A stretch of DNA of 64,000 nt from Roseiarcus sp963761435 (GCA_963761435.1 CAVXHJ010000010.1:372001-436000), one strand, 5' to 3'; counted from the stretch's first letter, positions 9,189 through 18,340 are shown. The notes: generated from the letters alone by a model not told the origin. Made by a program: numbers and translations.

Positions 9189-9983
9189 CTACTGCGAGGT
9201 GTAGCCTCCGTCGACGAGCAGCGCGTGGCCGGTCACGAACGAAGCATCCTCGGACGCAAGATAGAGCGCGGCTTTCGCCATCTCCTCCGGCTGGCCGATG
9301 CGTCCAAGCGGATGCTTCGCAGCCAAGTCGGATTTCGCTTTCTCGGCGTCCGCCTGGGAGCCGAGCCATTCGTGATAGAGCCTCGTTTCGGTCGCGCCCG
9401 GGCACAGCGCGTTCACCCGGATGCCATCGCCCGCAAGCTCGAGAGCGAGCGTCTTCGAGAAGCTCACCGCCCCGGCCTTGGTCAAGGCGTAGGCGGCCGA
9501 TCCGGCGGCCCCGACAACCGCATAGGTGGATCCCAAATTAATGATGTTCGGATGCCGCGACCGTCTCAGCGCGGGGATCGACTCCCTCGACATCAGGAAC
9601 ATGCTCGTCAGGTTCTTGGACAGGATCAGTTCCCAATCATCGAGAGACATTTCCTCGACCGGAACCAGCTTTGACACTGCGGCATTGTTGACCAGGATGT
9701 CGATCCCGCCGAAGCGGTCGATAGTCGACTTGACGAGCGCCTTGGCCTCTTTCTCGATTGCCGCGTCGCACTTGAAGAAAGCCACATCGTAGCCGTCGCC
9801 TTTGAGCTCGCGCTCGAGGTCGCGCCCCGGCTGGTCAGACCGGGAGCAGAACGAAACGCGCGCACCCTCGGCCGCGAACACCCGCACGATTGCGGCGCCA
9901 ATTCCGGTCGCTCCTCCCGTGACCAATGCGATTCGTCCTTCAAGCCGGGCCGCGGACTTCGTCCCCAGATTATGAGAAGACAT
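9189..9983 (-). CDS. SDR-family NAD(P)-dependent oxidoreductase
   Basis: A complete classical short-chain dehydrogenase of 264 residues: 'ALVTGGATGIGAAIV' for cofactor binding, 'ILVNNAAVS', the catalytic serine region 'NLGSTYAVVG', the YxxxK pair in 'AAYALTKAGAV', and the C-terminal 'FVTGHALLVDGGYTSQ'. The residue after the second beta strand is 'CSRSDQ', which suits NADP(H). It heads away from the RraA gene and lies 30 bases downstream of the hydroxyacid dehydrogenase on the same strand, as part of a four-gene minus-strand run. The gap 8970-9188 shows no gene. Confidence 0.85.
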   Translation of the reverse strand: MSSHNLGTKSAARLEGRIALVTGGATGIGAAIVRVFAAEGARVSFCSRSDQPGRDLERELKGDGYDVAFFKCDAAIEKEAKALVKSTIDRFGGIDILVNNAAVSKLVPVEEMSLDDWELILSKNLTSMFLMSRESIPALRRSRHPNIINLGSTYAVVGAAGSAAYALTKAGAVSFSKTLALELAGDGIRVNALCPGATETRLYHEWLGSQADAEKAKSDLAAKHPLGRIGQPEEMAKAALYLASEDASFVTGHALLVDGGYTSQ

Positions 9984-10013
9984 GATGCGTACGTTCCTTG
10001 TTTCGGGCCGGGT

Positions 10014-10916
10014 TCAGGGTCTCTTTGCCGCAGCTTCCAGGGCCAATCTGACAGCCGCCGTGTCCATCTGACCGTGGCCTTCCGCGATGGCCGCGAAATA
10101 GAGGGGAATGGTCGCGTCGAACAAAGGAGTCGCCGCGCCGGAGTCCTCGGCAAGCGCTTTGATGAGGCGCATGTCCTTCTGCCAGACGTCGAGCTTCATG
10201 GTTGCGGGCTCGTAGACGCCTCGGGCCATCATTGGCCCCCGAACCTCGAGCATCCGCGACTGGCCGGCGCCCGCGGCGAGGACATCGCAAAGCGACGCAG
10301 CATCGAGGCCAAGGCGTGAGCCGAAGCTCACGGCTTCGGCGGCCGCGACATTGTGGATGGCGACCAGCAGGTTCGCCACCAATTTCATCTTCGTTCCAGC
10401 GCCGAACGCTCCAAGGTAGATCTGCTGGCGCGAGAAGTCGGCGAATACGGGACGACAGCGCTGGCTCACCCCTTCGTCGCCGCTGACGTAAAGGACCAGA
10501 TCGCCGGCCGCGGCCTGGGCGCCGGTGCCGCTGATCGGCGTGTCGAGCATGGCGATTTCGGCCCGAGCGAGCCGCTCGTATTCGCGATGTTTGCAGCCAA
10601 GCGAGAGCGTGCTGAGCTCAACCAGCGCCCGGTCCGGTCGCCGCCGGGCCTCGAGGATGCCGCCGACCGCGGTGGTCAGCGCCTCCTCGCTCGGAAGGCT
10701 GGTCAAAATGAGGTCCGCTTCGTCACCCACCGCGGAGCATGAAGGCGCACTCCGGAAACGGGTTCCGGCAAGCGCGTCAATGCGTGCGGCGTCGATGTCA
10801 AAACCGATCACCTCGCGGCCGGCCCGGGACAGGTGACGAGCGAGGGCTGATCCCATTATACCCAGCCCGATCACCCCGACCGATCTCGGCCATCGCTCGT
10901 CGTTCGTAGAGCTCAC
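10014..10916 (-). CDS. 3-hydroxyisobutyrate dehydrogenase-family oxidoreductase
   Basis: A 300-residue beta-hydroxyacid dehydrogenase. The Rossmann motif is 'GVIGLGIMGSALARHL', the substrate loop is 'DTPISGTGAQAAAGDL', and the catalytic lysine is in 'GAGTKMKLVANLL' about residue 175. Members oxidise beta-hydroxy acids such as 3-hydroxyisobutyrate or tartronate semialdehyde with NAD(P). It sits between the SDR and the M24 peptidase gene on the same strand, with gaps of 30 to 35 bases, so it is probably in one transcript. Confidence 0.85.
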   Translation of the reverse strand: MSSTNDERWPRSVGVIGLGIMGSALARHLSRAGREVIGFDIDAARIDALAGTRFRSAPSCSAVGDEADLILTSLPSEEALTTAVGGILEARRRPDRALVELSTLSLGCKHREYERLARAEIAMLDTPISGTGAQAAAGDLVLYVSGDEGVSQRCRPVFADFSRQQIYLGAFGAGTKMKLVANLLVAIHNVAAAEAVSFGSRLGLDAASLCDVLAAGAGQSRMLEVRGPMMARGVYEPATMKLDVWQKDMRLIKALAEDSGAATPLFDATIPLYFAAIAEGHGQMDTAAVRLALEAAAKRP

Positions 10917-10951
10917 CGCACAGCTCCTTTCAGCGCCGGCCTGCCGCGAGA

Positions 10952-12178
10952 CTACGCGAGCAGACGATCGTCAAACGGAGCGCGAGACATCACATGCGGC
11001 TCGCCCTCCGTGACGAGCACCATTTCCTCAAGCCGCACGCCGCCGCCGCCCCGCACGCCTTCGACCCAAATGAGCGGCTCGACGGCGAACACCATTCCCG
11101 CTTCGAATTCATATGTCGGAGCTCCCGGGAGAGTCTCCCCGATATAGGGCGGCTCGTTGGCGCCTATGCCTACGCCGTGACCGATGAACAGCGAGAGGAA
11201 GCGCCCGCCGAGACCGAATTTGTCGGCAGCCCGAATGAGGGCGTCCGCAGCATCCTTGTTGGTCCGGCCCGGACGCATTTCCGCAATTCCGGCCTGGAGG
11301 CCATGATAGACGGCTGAATAGATTCGGCGTTGCTCATCCGACGGTTTGCCGCAAATGACCGCACGAGCGATGTCGCCGAAATATCCGTTCCAGCACGCCC
11401 CGATATCGATGAACACCATATCGCCGTGGCGAATGAGCTTGTCGCTGCATATGCGGTGGGGCGGCGCCATGTTCTCACCCGACGCGACAAACGGCGTCAT
11501 CACATGAGCGTATTCACCCCCAAGCCGAAACAGCGTCCTCATCGCCTCGCCCGCAACCTCGCACTCGCGCACGCCCTCGGCGACCGCTGCAGTGGCGGAA
11601 GCCGTGACAGCGTCGGCAAGCGCGCTTGCTTCCTCGAGAAGAGCAATTTCCTCCGGCAGCTTGATCCTCCGCGACGCCTGCATCGGCGTATCGCCGTCCT
11701 CGACCTTGAGCTTGGGAAAATGCGACGCCAGCGCCTTGGTGAAAACGATGTTCGCTTCGTCCAGGCCGAGCCTGGCGTCGGTCAGCCCATGTTTCTTCAA
11801 GACGGGTCCGAGGATGTCTTTCACGAGTTCCTCGACCAGCGCCTTCTCCTCGACGATCGGAATGGTATGCGCTTCCTTGATCCACGGCATCGTCCGTTCG
11901 ACTCGGTCGCGCTCTCCGCCGGAGCAGAAGAGGATCGGCTCCCTGCCCTCGACGAGAAGCGCCCCGTTCAATGCAGTTGATTTGCCGGCGATGATCTGGG
12001 GGCGCAGATCAGTCAGATACCGACAATTCTCATCCTTGAAGACCAGGAGCGCGTCCAATCCAGAGGCGCGGCGCTGCGCGTCAGCCTTGGCTACGCGTTT
12101 GCCGCGCAAGGCCGCGAGGTCGAGCCGCTGTTCGTAGCCGACGTTGAACGGCCCCTGAGCGAAGTGACGACTGGGCAT
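10952..12178 (-). CDS. M24-family metallopeptidase (Xaa-Pro peptidase / creatinase fold)
   Basis: A 408-residue protein with an N-terminal creatinase domain and a C-terminal pita-bread domain. All five metal ligands of M24 peptidases are visible: the two aspartates in 'DIGACWNGYFGDIAR', the histidine in 'IGHGVGIGANEPP', and the glutamates in 'FAVEPLIWVEG' and 'GGGVRLEEMVLV'. A functional dimetal enzyme, cleaving Xaa-Pro bonds or a C-N bond in an acylated intermediate, is therefore likely. Such genes are common in clusters for amide or N-heterocycle catabolism, which is consistent with the dihydroxypyridine-like monooxygenase nearby. Confidence 0.85.
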   Translation of the reverse strand: MPSRHFAQGPFNVGYEQRLDLAALRGKRVAKADAQRRASGLDALLVFKDENCRYLTDLRPQIIAGKSTALNGALLVEGREPILFCSGGERDRVERTMPWIKEAHTIPIVEEKALVEELVKDILGPVLKKHGLTDARLGLDEANIVFTKALASHFPKLKVEDGDTPMQASRRIKLPEEIALLEEASALADAVTASATAAVAEGVRECEVAGEAMRTLFRLGGEYAHVMTPFVASGENMAPPHRICSDKLIRHGDMVFIDIGACWNGYFGDIARAVICGKPSDEQRRIYSAVYHGLQAGIAEMRPGRTNKDAADALIRAADKFGLGGRFLSLFIGHGVGIGANEPPYIGETLPGAPTYEFEAGMVFAVEPLIWVEGVRGGGGVRLEEMVLVTEGEPHVMSRAPFDDRLLA

Positions 12179-12261
12179 CCTATCGCCATTCCTCCCTTGT
12201 TTGCTTCCGCGAGCGCAGGCGCATTACTGCGATGTCCCTCCTCTACGCGCGAAGTCGCGCC

Positions 12262-13296
12262 TCACGAACCCTTCTGGGCGCCTTGCCAACGCGCGCTCCA
12301 CGCAGGGAAGACTTCAGGATTTTGGAGGTTCGGCGGCCGCCGCCCGTCGATCAACGCGAGAAGATTGTCGGCGACGGAGTTCGCCATCGCCTCGCGCGTC
12401 TCGACCACCGCGCTGCCAAGGTGCGGCGTCAGCACGACGTTCGACATTTTGAGAAGAGCCGGCGTGACCTCGGGCTCTCGAGCGAACACGTCAAGCGCCG
12501 CTCCAGCGATCCGACCGCGCTCAAGCGCGGCGACAAGAGCAAGCTCATCGACGATGGGTCCGCGCGACGTATTGATCAAGAATGCCGTCGGTTTCATAAG
12601 GGCGAGCTCGTCTGCCCCAATCTGGCCTCGAGTTTCCGGCCGAAGGGGCGAGTGGATCGAGACGAAGTCGGATCGCCGCAGCAATTCGTCGAGCGGGGTG
12701 AAGCTAAGCTCCAGCTCCTTCTCAATCTCGGATGGCTTGCGGCGCGGTGACCAGTACAGAACCGTCATCCGGAAGCCGCGGGCTCGGCGGGCGACCGCGG
12801 AGCCAATACGCCCTCCGCCGCCGACCAGGCCCAATGTCTTCCCGAATACGCCTCCTCCAAGGAGATGGTTCGATTGGCCGCCCGGAAACGTCCCGCGCCG
12901 AACGAGCTTGTCTCCCTCGACAACACGACGCGCGACGGCGAACATAAGGCCGAAACACAGGTCCGCGGTCGCCTCGGTCACGAGGGGAGGCGCAGTTGTT
13001 ATCGCGACGTTACGTCGCGTCGCTTCTTCGACGTCGATGTCCGTGGGCGTGATCGCCATCGACGCGATCGCCAGAAGATCGGGGTTCGCCCCGATAACCG
13101 ATCCGTCGATCTTGTCGTGCATCAGCGACAGCAGATAGTCGCACTCGGCAACGCCGGCCAGCAACGACTTTCTCGGGAGAATCTGGCGGTCGTCGAGATT
13201 AACCGCAACGTCAGCGACCGCTTTAATCCTATCGAGCGCACTGGTTGCTATGGGCTGCGTGACAAAGACGCGCGGCCGTCGCGCGATCACATTCAT
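12262..13296 (-). CDS. D-2-hydroxyacid dehydrogenase (NAD-binding)
   Basis: A 344-residue D-isomer-specific 2-hydroxyacid dehydrogenase. The NAD motif is 'LGLVGGGGRIGSAVARRA'. The catalytic triad is present as Arg in 'INTSRGPIVDE', Glu in 'DVFAREPEVTPAL' and His in 'VVLTPHLGSAVV'. The family includes glyoxylate/hydroxypyruvate reductase and D-lactate dehydrogenase. It is the first gene of the minus-strand run 13296 to 9189, so the promoter should lie in 13297-13450. Confidence 0.85.
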   Translation of the reverse strand: MNVIARRPRVFVTQPIATSALDRIKAVADVAVNLDDRQILPRKSLLAGVAECDYLLSLMHDKIDGSVIGANPDLLAIASMAITPTDIDVEEATRRNVAITTAPPLVTEATADLCFGLMFAVARRVVEGDKLVRRGTFPGGQSNHLLGGGVFGKTLGLVGGGGRIGSAVARRARGFRMTVLYWSPRRKPSEIEKELELSFTPLDELLRRSDFVSIHSPLRPETRGQIGADELALMKPTAFLINTSRGPIVDELALVAALERGRIAGAALDVFAREPEVTPALLKMSNVVLTPHLGSAVVETREAMANSVADNLLALIDGRRPPNLQNPEVFPAWSARWQGAQKGS

Positions 13297-13657
13297 ATGA
13301 CGGTCTCTTCAACATCCGCCTCGAGCCCGCCGAGCGCTGACCAACGCCGATGACGAACTTCGCGCGCCCGACGAGACAGCAGCTGCTGCTTGGATCGAAG
13401 ATACGACATCGAGACGTTGACCCTCCCGACAAACGCGCTGCGCAATAAAGATGTCGCGCCTCTGATCGCCGTCAACGGTTATCATCAGAGTTAGTCACGC
13501 GCGCTGGTAGCAAGACTTTGGCGACCGCGAAAATAATGATATGTGTGCTCCAGCATCAGAAAACGTGATGTTCTGAAGACAATTTCTCGCGATCACGCCG
13601 GGGCGCACATTGCTGGTTGCGGCGACTCGCGGCACGGCGGGAGCCGGAGGCAAAGGA
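13297..13657. other. Intergenic region between the catabolic cluster and the core genes
   Basis: No reading frame here looks like a protein. It should contain the promoter of the minus-strand run starting at 13296 and that of the plus-strand gene at 13658. The stretch 13480-13570 is more AT-rich than its surroundings. I could not assign a confident promoter or operator. Confidence 0.4.
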
Positions 13658-13876
13658 ATGTCCGACGATCTGACAAACTCCCAAATCGCGCTGCTCTGCG
13701 CCATCGGTGAGTATGACCATTCTGAATTTGCCAGCGACAGGCGACTCGACCTGGAACGGCTTCTCTCCTGGGGCTACGTAAAGCCGACGGATGACCATCC
13801 GGGCGCGGCCTTTGAGCTGACGGCCAAGGGTAACGCTTTTCTCGGCGAGCGCGGCGCCGGACTGAATGAGGGATAG
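13658..13876 (+). CDS. Conserved hypothetical protein, winged-helix-like
   Basis: A 72-residue protein starting 'MSDDLTNSQIALLCAIGEYD'. The order helix ('QIALLCAI'), 'LERLLSWGYVKPTDD', then 'FELTAKGNAFLGERG' resembles a short winged-helix fold of the kind found in MarR-like proteins ('LTAKG' before the wing). The ATG at 13658 has AGGCAAAGGA in front; the open frame reaches 16 codons further upstream without support. No function can be assigned. Confidence 0.65.
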   Translation: MSDDLTNSQIALLCAIGEYDHSEFASDRRLDLERLLSWGYVKPTDDHPGAAFELTAKGNAFLGERGAGLNEG

Positions 13877-13935
13877 GCCGCGGCGTTATTGCGCTACGCT
13901 GCCGTCATCTCGGCGGTCCGCTCTCAGAGCGGAGA

Positions 13936-14055
13936 TCAGCCAGGGCCGCCGCCGACGTAGGCCACGACGGCGCCAGCAAGCGCCAGGGCGATAATCACGG
14001 CAAGGACGAGCATGCCGATCTGGACGGGATCGAAGTCGCGATGAAAGTCCTTCAT
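13936..14055 (-). CDS. Small single-pass membrane protein (39 residues)
   Basis: A short frame encodes 'MKDFHRDFDPVQIGMLVLAV' followed by a continuous hydrophobic stretch 'IIALALAGAVVAYVGGGPG' and a stop. One transmembrane helix with a charged cytoplasmic N-terminus is clear. An alternative start three codons upstream (14064, 'MVE...') is possible. It is too short for usual gene callers. Clean charge-then-hydrophobic architecture supports a real gene, but the ribosome site is weak. Confidence 0.5.
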   Translation of the reverse strand: MKDFHRDFDPVQIGMLVLAVIIALALAGAVVAYVGGGPG

Positions 14056-14284
14056 TTCGACCATATGGGGCGGCTGCCGGTGCGGTGGGCGCCGTCACTT
14101 TTTGGATGGAGGCCTCCCGGCCGCAACCAGCTTCGCGTCAAGAGCGGCCTTCCTCGCTTTTGCGATCTCGGGCCCGACGTCGAAGTGCCGGAGGCATTCT
14201 TCAAGGATTTCCAAACACCACTCCGCTTCCTTCCCTAGACGTCAATGATTTGGAGCACAACGTCGCATAAGCATCTGATTTTAC

Positions 14285-14361
14285 TGGCGACTCCGGCAGG
14301 GCTCGAACCTGCGACCTGCCGCTTAGAAGGCGGCTGCTCTATCCAGCTGAGCTACGGAGCC
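14285..14361 (-). tRNA. tRNA-Arg (anticodon TCT)
   Basis: A full cloverleaf can be folded on the minus strand. The 7-bp acceptor stem is GGCTCCG with CGGAGTC (one G-T pair), the D arm is 'AGCTCAGCTGGATAGAGC', the anticodon loop is CTTCTAA with TCT, the T loop is 'GGTTCGAGCC', and CCA is encoded. Discriminator G. Length 77. Confidence 0.95.
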
Positions 14362-14395
14362 GAACAAGCGACTGCTCGCGGCGACCTCCGGCGCG

Positions 14396-14698
14396 TCAAT
14401 GCGACCAGGGAACGACGCGATTGGGGGAAAAATTGTCCGAATAGGACAGAATCTTGCGGGCGACCGGCTTCGGCTCCTCGACCCGATAGGGAATGCCGCT
14501 GCGCTCGGCGTAGGCGACCGCCTCCTCCTTGGTGTCGAAAAGCAGCTTCACCTGCGACTTCATATCGGTCGAGCTCGTCCAGCCCATCAACGGCTCGATC
14601 TCGCGCGGTTTTTCGGGCTCGTATTCGAGGAGCCAATGGTCCTTCCCCTGCCCCGACTGCATGGCGCTCAGGGCGGGCTTATAGATGCGAGCGGTCAT
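14396..14698 (-). CDS. NDUFS4-like accessory subunit of respiratory complex I (ETC complex I subunit family)
   Basis: A 100-residue protein matching the family that in mitochondria is the 18-kDa NDUFS4 subunit: 'MTARIYKPALSAMQSGQGK', then 'HWLLEYEPEKPREIEPLMGW' and 'FDTKEEAVAYAERSGIPY', ending in 'ILSYSDNFSPNRVVPWSH'. In alphaproteobacteria this subunit helps assemble and stabilise NADH:ubiquinone oxidoreductase at its peripheral arm. It is encoded alone, between tRNA-Arg and tRNA-Pro on the same strand, away from the nuo operon, which is usual. Confidence 0.9.
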   Translation of the reverse strand: MTARIYKPALSAMQSGQGKDHWLLEYEPEKPREIEPLMGWTSSTDMKSQVKLLFDTKEEAVAYAERSGIPYRVEEPKPVARKILSYSDNFSPNRVVPWSH

Positions 14699-14730
14699 GA
14701 CGATCCTTAAGTCTCATTCCTCGATCGCGA

Positions 14731-14807
14731 TGGTCGGGGCAGCAGGATTTGAACCTGCGACCTGAAGTACCCAAAACTTCCGCGCTACCAGGCTGCGCTA
14801 TACCCCG
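14731..14807 (-). tRNA. tRNA-Pro (anticodon TGG)
   Basis: The minus strand folds as a tRNA: acceptor stem CGGGGTA with TGCCCCG, D arm 'AGCGCAGCCTGGTAGCGC', anticodon loop TTTGGGT with TGG, T loop 'GGTTCAAATCC', and an encoded CCA. The C1-G72 pair is typical of bacterial tRNA-Pro. Confidence 0.95.
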
Positions 14808-14882
14808 GAATCCTCATCGTTTCGCTATCATGCGCCGCCGGCCATGGACAAGCCCGAGACGGACGAAGCGTCGCGGAGGTCC

Positions 14883-16704
14883 TCACTTCTCCGGCGCGAC
14901 CACCCGGATCGAGAGCTCGCGCAACTGCTTGGGCGTCGCCGGCGCCGGCGCGCCCATGAGCAGGTCCTCCGCGCGCTGGTTCATCGGGAAAAGCGCGACC
15001 TCGCGCAAGTTCTGCTCGCCCGCGAGCAACATCACGATCCGGTCGACGCCGGCCGCCATTCCGCCATGCGGCGGGGCGCCATAGTGGAAGGCGCGGTACA
15101 TGCCGCCGAAACGCTCGACCACCGTCTCCTCGCCGTAGCCGGCGATCTCGAAGGCCTTCACCATCGCCTCCGGCCGGTGGTTGCGAATGCCGCCTGAAGC
15201 AAGTTCGTAGCCGTTGCAGGCGACGTCGTACTGGAACGCCTTGATGGCCAGCGGGTCCTGGCTCTTGAGCGCGTCGAGGCCACCCTGCGGCATCGAGAAC
15301 GGATTGTGGGAGAACTCGATCTTCTTCTCCTCCTCGTTCCACTCGAACATCGGGAAGTCCACGACCCAGCAGAACTCGAACCGGTTCTCGTCGACGAGTT
15401 TCAGCTCCTGCCCGAGTTTCGTGCGGGCGAGGCCGGCGAATTTGGCGAACTTGGCCGGATCGCCCGCGACGAAGAACGCCGCGTCGCCCGCCTTCAAGTC
15501 GAGCGCCGTCCGGATCGCCTCCGAGCGCTCGGGGCCGATGTTGTTGGCGAGCGGCCCGCGCGCGCCCACCCCGGTTGCCTTGGGGTCGGCGGCGAGCGCC
15601 GTCTCATCCTTCGCGCGGTCGAAGAAGAGCATGTAACCCAGCCCCGGCTGGCCCTCGCCCTGCGCCCAGGAATTCATCCGGTCGGCGAAGGTGCGCTGGC
15701 CGCCGCCGGGCGCGGGGATGGCCCAGACCTCGTTCTTGCTCGACCTCGAGCAGGCGGGCGAACAGCTTGAAGCCGGAGCCGCGGAACTGCTCGGAGACGT
15801 CCTGCATGACGATCGGATTGCGCAGGTCCGGCTTGTCGGACCCGTATTTTCGCATCGCCTCCGCATAGGGAATCCGCGACCACGGCGACGGCGTCACCGG
15901 CTTGCCGCGCGCGAACTCCTCGAATGCGCCCCGGATCACCGGCTCCATCGCGTCGAAAACGTCCTCCTGCTCGACAAAGCTCATCTCGATGTCGAGCTGG
16001 TAGAACTCGCCCGGCAGACGGTCGGCGCGCGGGTCTTCGTCGCGGAAGCAGGGCGCGATCTGGAAATAGCGGTCGAAGCCGGCCATCATCAGGAGCTGCT
16101 TGTATTGCTGGGGGGCCTGCGGCAGCGCGTAGAACTTGCCCGGGTGCAGGCGCGAGGGCACGAGGAAGTCGCGCGCGCCTTCGGGGCTCGAGGCGGTGAG
16201 GATCGGGGTCTGGAATTCGAAGAACCCCTGCCCTTTCATGCGTCTTCGCAAGGAATCAATCACTTGGCCGCGCAGCATGATGTTCCGGTGGAGCTTCTCA
16301 CGGCGCAGGTCGAGGAACCGGTATCTGAGCCGCGTATCCTCGGGATAGGGCTGGTCGCCGAACACCGGCAGCGGCAGATCGTCGGCCGGTCCCAAAACTT
16401 CGATCTCGCGCGCGTAGACCTCGACGAGACCGGTCGGCATCTCGGGGTTCTCGGTGCCCGGCGGGCGCTTCCGCACCCCTCCGTCGATGCGGATGACGAA
16501 TTCCGAGCGTAGTTTCTCGGCCTGCCGGAAAGCCGGCGAATCCGGATCGACGACGCACTGGGTGAGGCCGTAATGGTCGCGCAGGTCGATGAACAGGAGC
16601 CCGCCGTGATCGCGGATGCGATGGCACCAGCCGGAAAGCCGGACGTCGGCGCCCTCCTCGGCGAGGGTCAGGGCGCCGCAGGTATGTGTGCGGTAGCGAT
16701 GCAT
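14883..16704 (-). CDS. aspS: Aspartate-tRNA ligase, frame broken near 15745
   Basis: Two overlapping frames make one class II synthetase of about 607 residues. The 16704-15604 frame has the N-terminal OB fold ('DVRLSGWCHRIRDHGGLLF') and motif 2 ('FRDEDPRADRLPGEFYQLD'). The 15866-14883 frame resumes at 'KNEVWAIPAPGGGQRTFADR' and carries 'FCWVVDFPMFEW' and motif 3 ('GMAAGVDRIVMLLAG'). The expected junction, roughly 'FARLLE..KNEVWAIPAP', is disrupted by an indel around 15745. As the enzyme is essential and no second copy is in view, I take this as a sequence error rather than a dead gene. It is the long alphaproteobacterial type with the GAD domain, which often charges tRNA-Asn as well when asnS is absent. 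Confidence 0.9.
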
Positions 16705-16892
16705 GAAAACTCGGTCTTTTTGGCTTGGGGCGCGTTGCGCCGCTGCCTAACCGAAAACGCGCGGAGGGGAAAGCGCCAACTCCCGGGGGCGCGGAAATTC
16801 GCCAGTCAGCGACCGGCCGCCGCCTCCATTTACTGTCTCGCCCGGCGCAAGTAGGCTCAAGGGCCACGTCAGTAGACAAACGGGAAGAGTTC

Positions 16893-17708
16893 ATGACCGG
16901 TTCGTCAGCCGCCGCCGCGTCGCCCGGGCTTGTCAGACGCGACGACGACGACGGCGTCGTCACCTTGACGTTGAATACGCCGCAGAACCGTAATGCGCTC
17001 AGCCTCGAAATGCTCGAGGCGCTGATTGCGACGCTCGACGACGTCGCCAATGACGGCAAGGCGCGGGTCGTCGTGCTCACGGGCGACGGACCGGCGCTCA
17101 GCGGCGGCCACGACCTCAAGGAGATGCAGGCGCATCGCAACGATTGCGATCGAGGCCGCGAATTCTATGTCGAGCTGTTCGCCCGCTGCTCGGCGCTCAT
17201 GCAGGCGATCGTCAAGCTGCCGAAGCCGGTCATCGCGGCGGTCGAGGGGATTGCGACCGCGGCGGGCTGCCAGCTCGTCGCCGCCTGCGATCTTGCGATC
17301 GCGGGCGAAAAGGCGCGCTTCGGCCTCTCGGGTGTGAACTACGGGCTCTTCTGCTCGACGCCCCTGGTTGCGGTTGGCCGCGTCGTTTCGCGCAAGCAGG
17401 CGATGGAGATGGCGCTGACCGGCAGGCTCTATTCCGCTGAGGAGGCCGAACGCTTCGGCCTCGTCAACCGCGTGGTTCCCGAAGGCCGTGCGCTCGAGGA
17501 GGCGCGCGCGCTCGCAAGGACAATCGCCAGCCACTCGGCGCCGACGCTGGCGATCGGCAAGCGCGCGTTCTACGCCCAGATAGAGCGGCCGCTCGACGAG
17601 GCTTACGCGCTCGCCTCGGTGGCGATGATCGACAATCTCGCCGAGCCGGATTCGGTCGAAGGCCTCGGCGCCTTTCTCGACAAGCGGCGGCCGGTGTGGG
17701 GATCATGA
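16893..17708 (+). CDS. Enoyl-CoA hydratase/isomerase-family protein, ECHDC3-like, lacking the catalytic glutamates
   Basis: A 271-residue crotonase fold. The oxyanion-hole loops are recognisable ('DGPALSGGHDLKEM' and 'EGIATAAGCQLVAACDLAIA'). In classical hydratases the second loop carries 'GGGCELA' with a catalytic Glu and a second Glu follows in 'PE..LG..PG'; here these positions read 'GCQLVAA' and 'GVNYGLFCSTP'. This matches the ECHDC3 subgroup. Hydratase activity is therefore doubtful; another CoA-thioester reaction or binding role is possible. The ATG at 16893 follows GGGAAGAG. It is one base from the next gene, so the two form an operon. Confidence 0.8.
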   Translation: MTGSSAAAASPGLVRRDDDDGVVTLTLNTPQNRNALSLEMLEALIATLDDVANDGKARVVVLTGDGPALSGGHDLKEMQAHRNDCDRGREFYVELFARCSALMQAIVKLPKPVIAAVEGIATAAGCQLVAACDLAIAGEKARFGLSGVNYGLFCSTPLVAVGRVVSRKQAMEMALTGRLYSAEEAERFGLVNRVVPEGRALEEARALARTIASHSAPTLAIGKRAFYAQIERPLDEAYALASVAMIDNLAEPDSVEGLGAFLDKRRPVWGS

Positions 17709-17709
17709 C

Positions 17710-18163
17710 TTGCCAACGATCGACGAGGTCAGCGACGACGAGATACGATCGATCCTGACCGGCGTCTCCACGATCGCCGTGGTCGGCGCTTCTCCCAATC
17801 CGGCGCGGCCCTCGAATGGCGTGCTCGGCTTTCTGATCGCCAGGGGCTTCGAGACCTACCCGGTCAACCCGGGTCATGCCGGCGGCCTCATACGCGGCCG
17901 GCCCGCTTATGCGCGCCTCGCCGACGTCCCGGCTGCGAATCGACATGGTCGATGTCTTCCGCAGATCGTCCGCGGCCGGAGGCGTGGTCGACGAAGCCCT
18001 GCGCCTCGACCCCATGCCCCGGGTGATCTGGATGCAGCTCGGCGTCATCGACGAGGAGGCGGCCGAGCGGGCGCGCGCCCGAGGCGTCACCGTGGTCATG
18101 GACCGGTGCCCGAAGATCGAATTCGGGCGGCTGTTCGGCGGGCCGCAGGTCATGGCGGTTTGA
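17710..18163 (+). CDS. CoA-binding domain protein (YccU-like), frame broken near 17938
   Basis: The first frame reads 'IRSILTGVSTIAVVGASPNP' and 'GFETYPVNPGHAGGLIRG' up to 'YARLADVPAA'. It then shifts, and the next frame continues 'IDMVDVFRRSSAAGGVVDEA', 'VIWMQLGVIDEEAAERARAR' and 'VVMDRCPKIEFGRLFGG'. Removing one A from 'gcgaatcgac' at 17938-17939 restores a normal protein of about 150 residues. The fold binds CoA or a similar nucleotide as in the N-terminal domain of succinyl-CoA synthetase alpha. The TTG at 17710 begins one base after the stop of the crotonase homologue. The gap 18164-18340 holds only the terminator hairpin. Confidence 0.8.
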
Positions 18164-18276
18164 GGCGCGCCCGCGTCCGAAGGCCACGCCAGGGCCGATG
18201 ATCGCGCTCGTCTAGCGTCGGGACCAATTCGCAGGTGCGCGGCCGGTGAGCGCGAGCGTCGAGGGGTAGGCTCGTT

Positions 18277-18315
18277 GGGCGGAAGCCACCCCGTCCTCAG
18301 GAATGGCTTCCGCCC
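18277..18315 (-). terminator. Strong hairpin terminator of the sugar ABC operon
   Basis: A perfect 12-bp stem, GGGCGGAAGCCA (277-288) with TGGCTTCCGCCC (304-315) around a 15-base loop, lies 26 bases beyond the stop of the solute-binding protein gene. It has no clear T-run on either side, so it may act with Rho, in both directions, or protect the mRNA end. Confidence 0.6.
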
Positions 18316-18340
18316 TGTGTGCTGGAGCTGACGGCCGAGC

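Noticed and set aside
1..14361. The catabolic region as an island integrated at tRNA-Arg(TCT)
   Set aside because: No integrase and no repeat of the tRNA 3' end was seen within the window. Adjacency alone is not enough.
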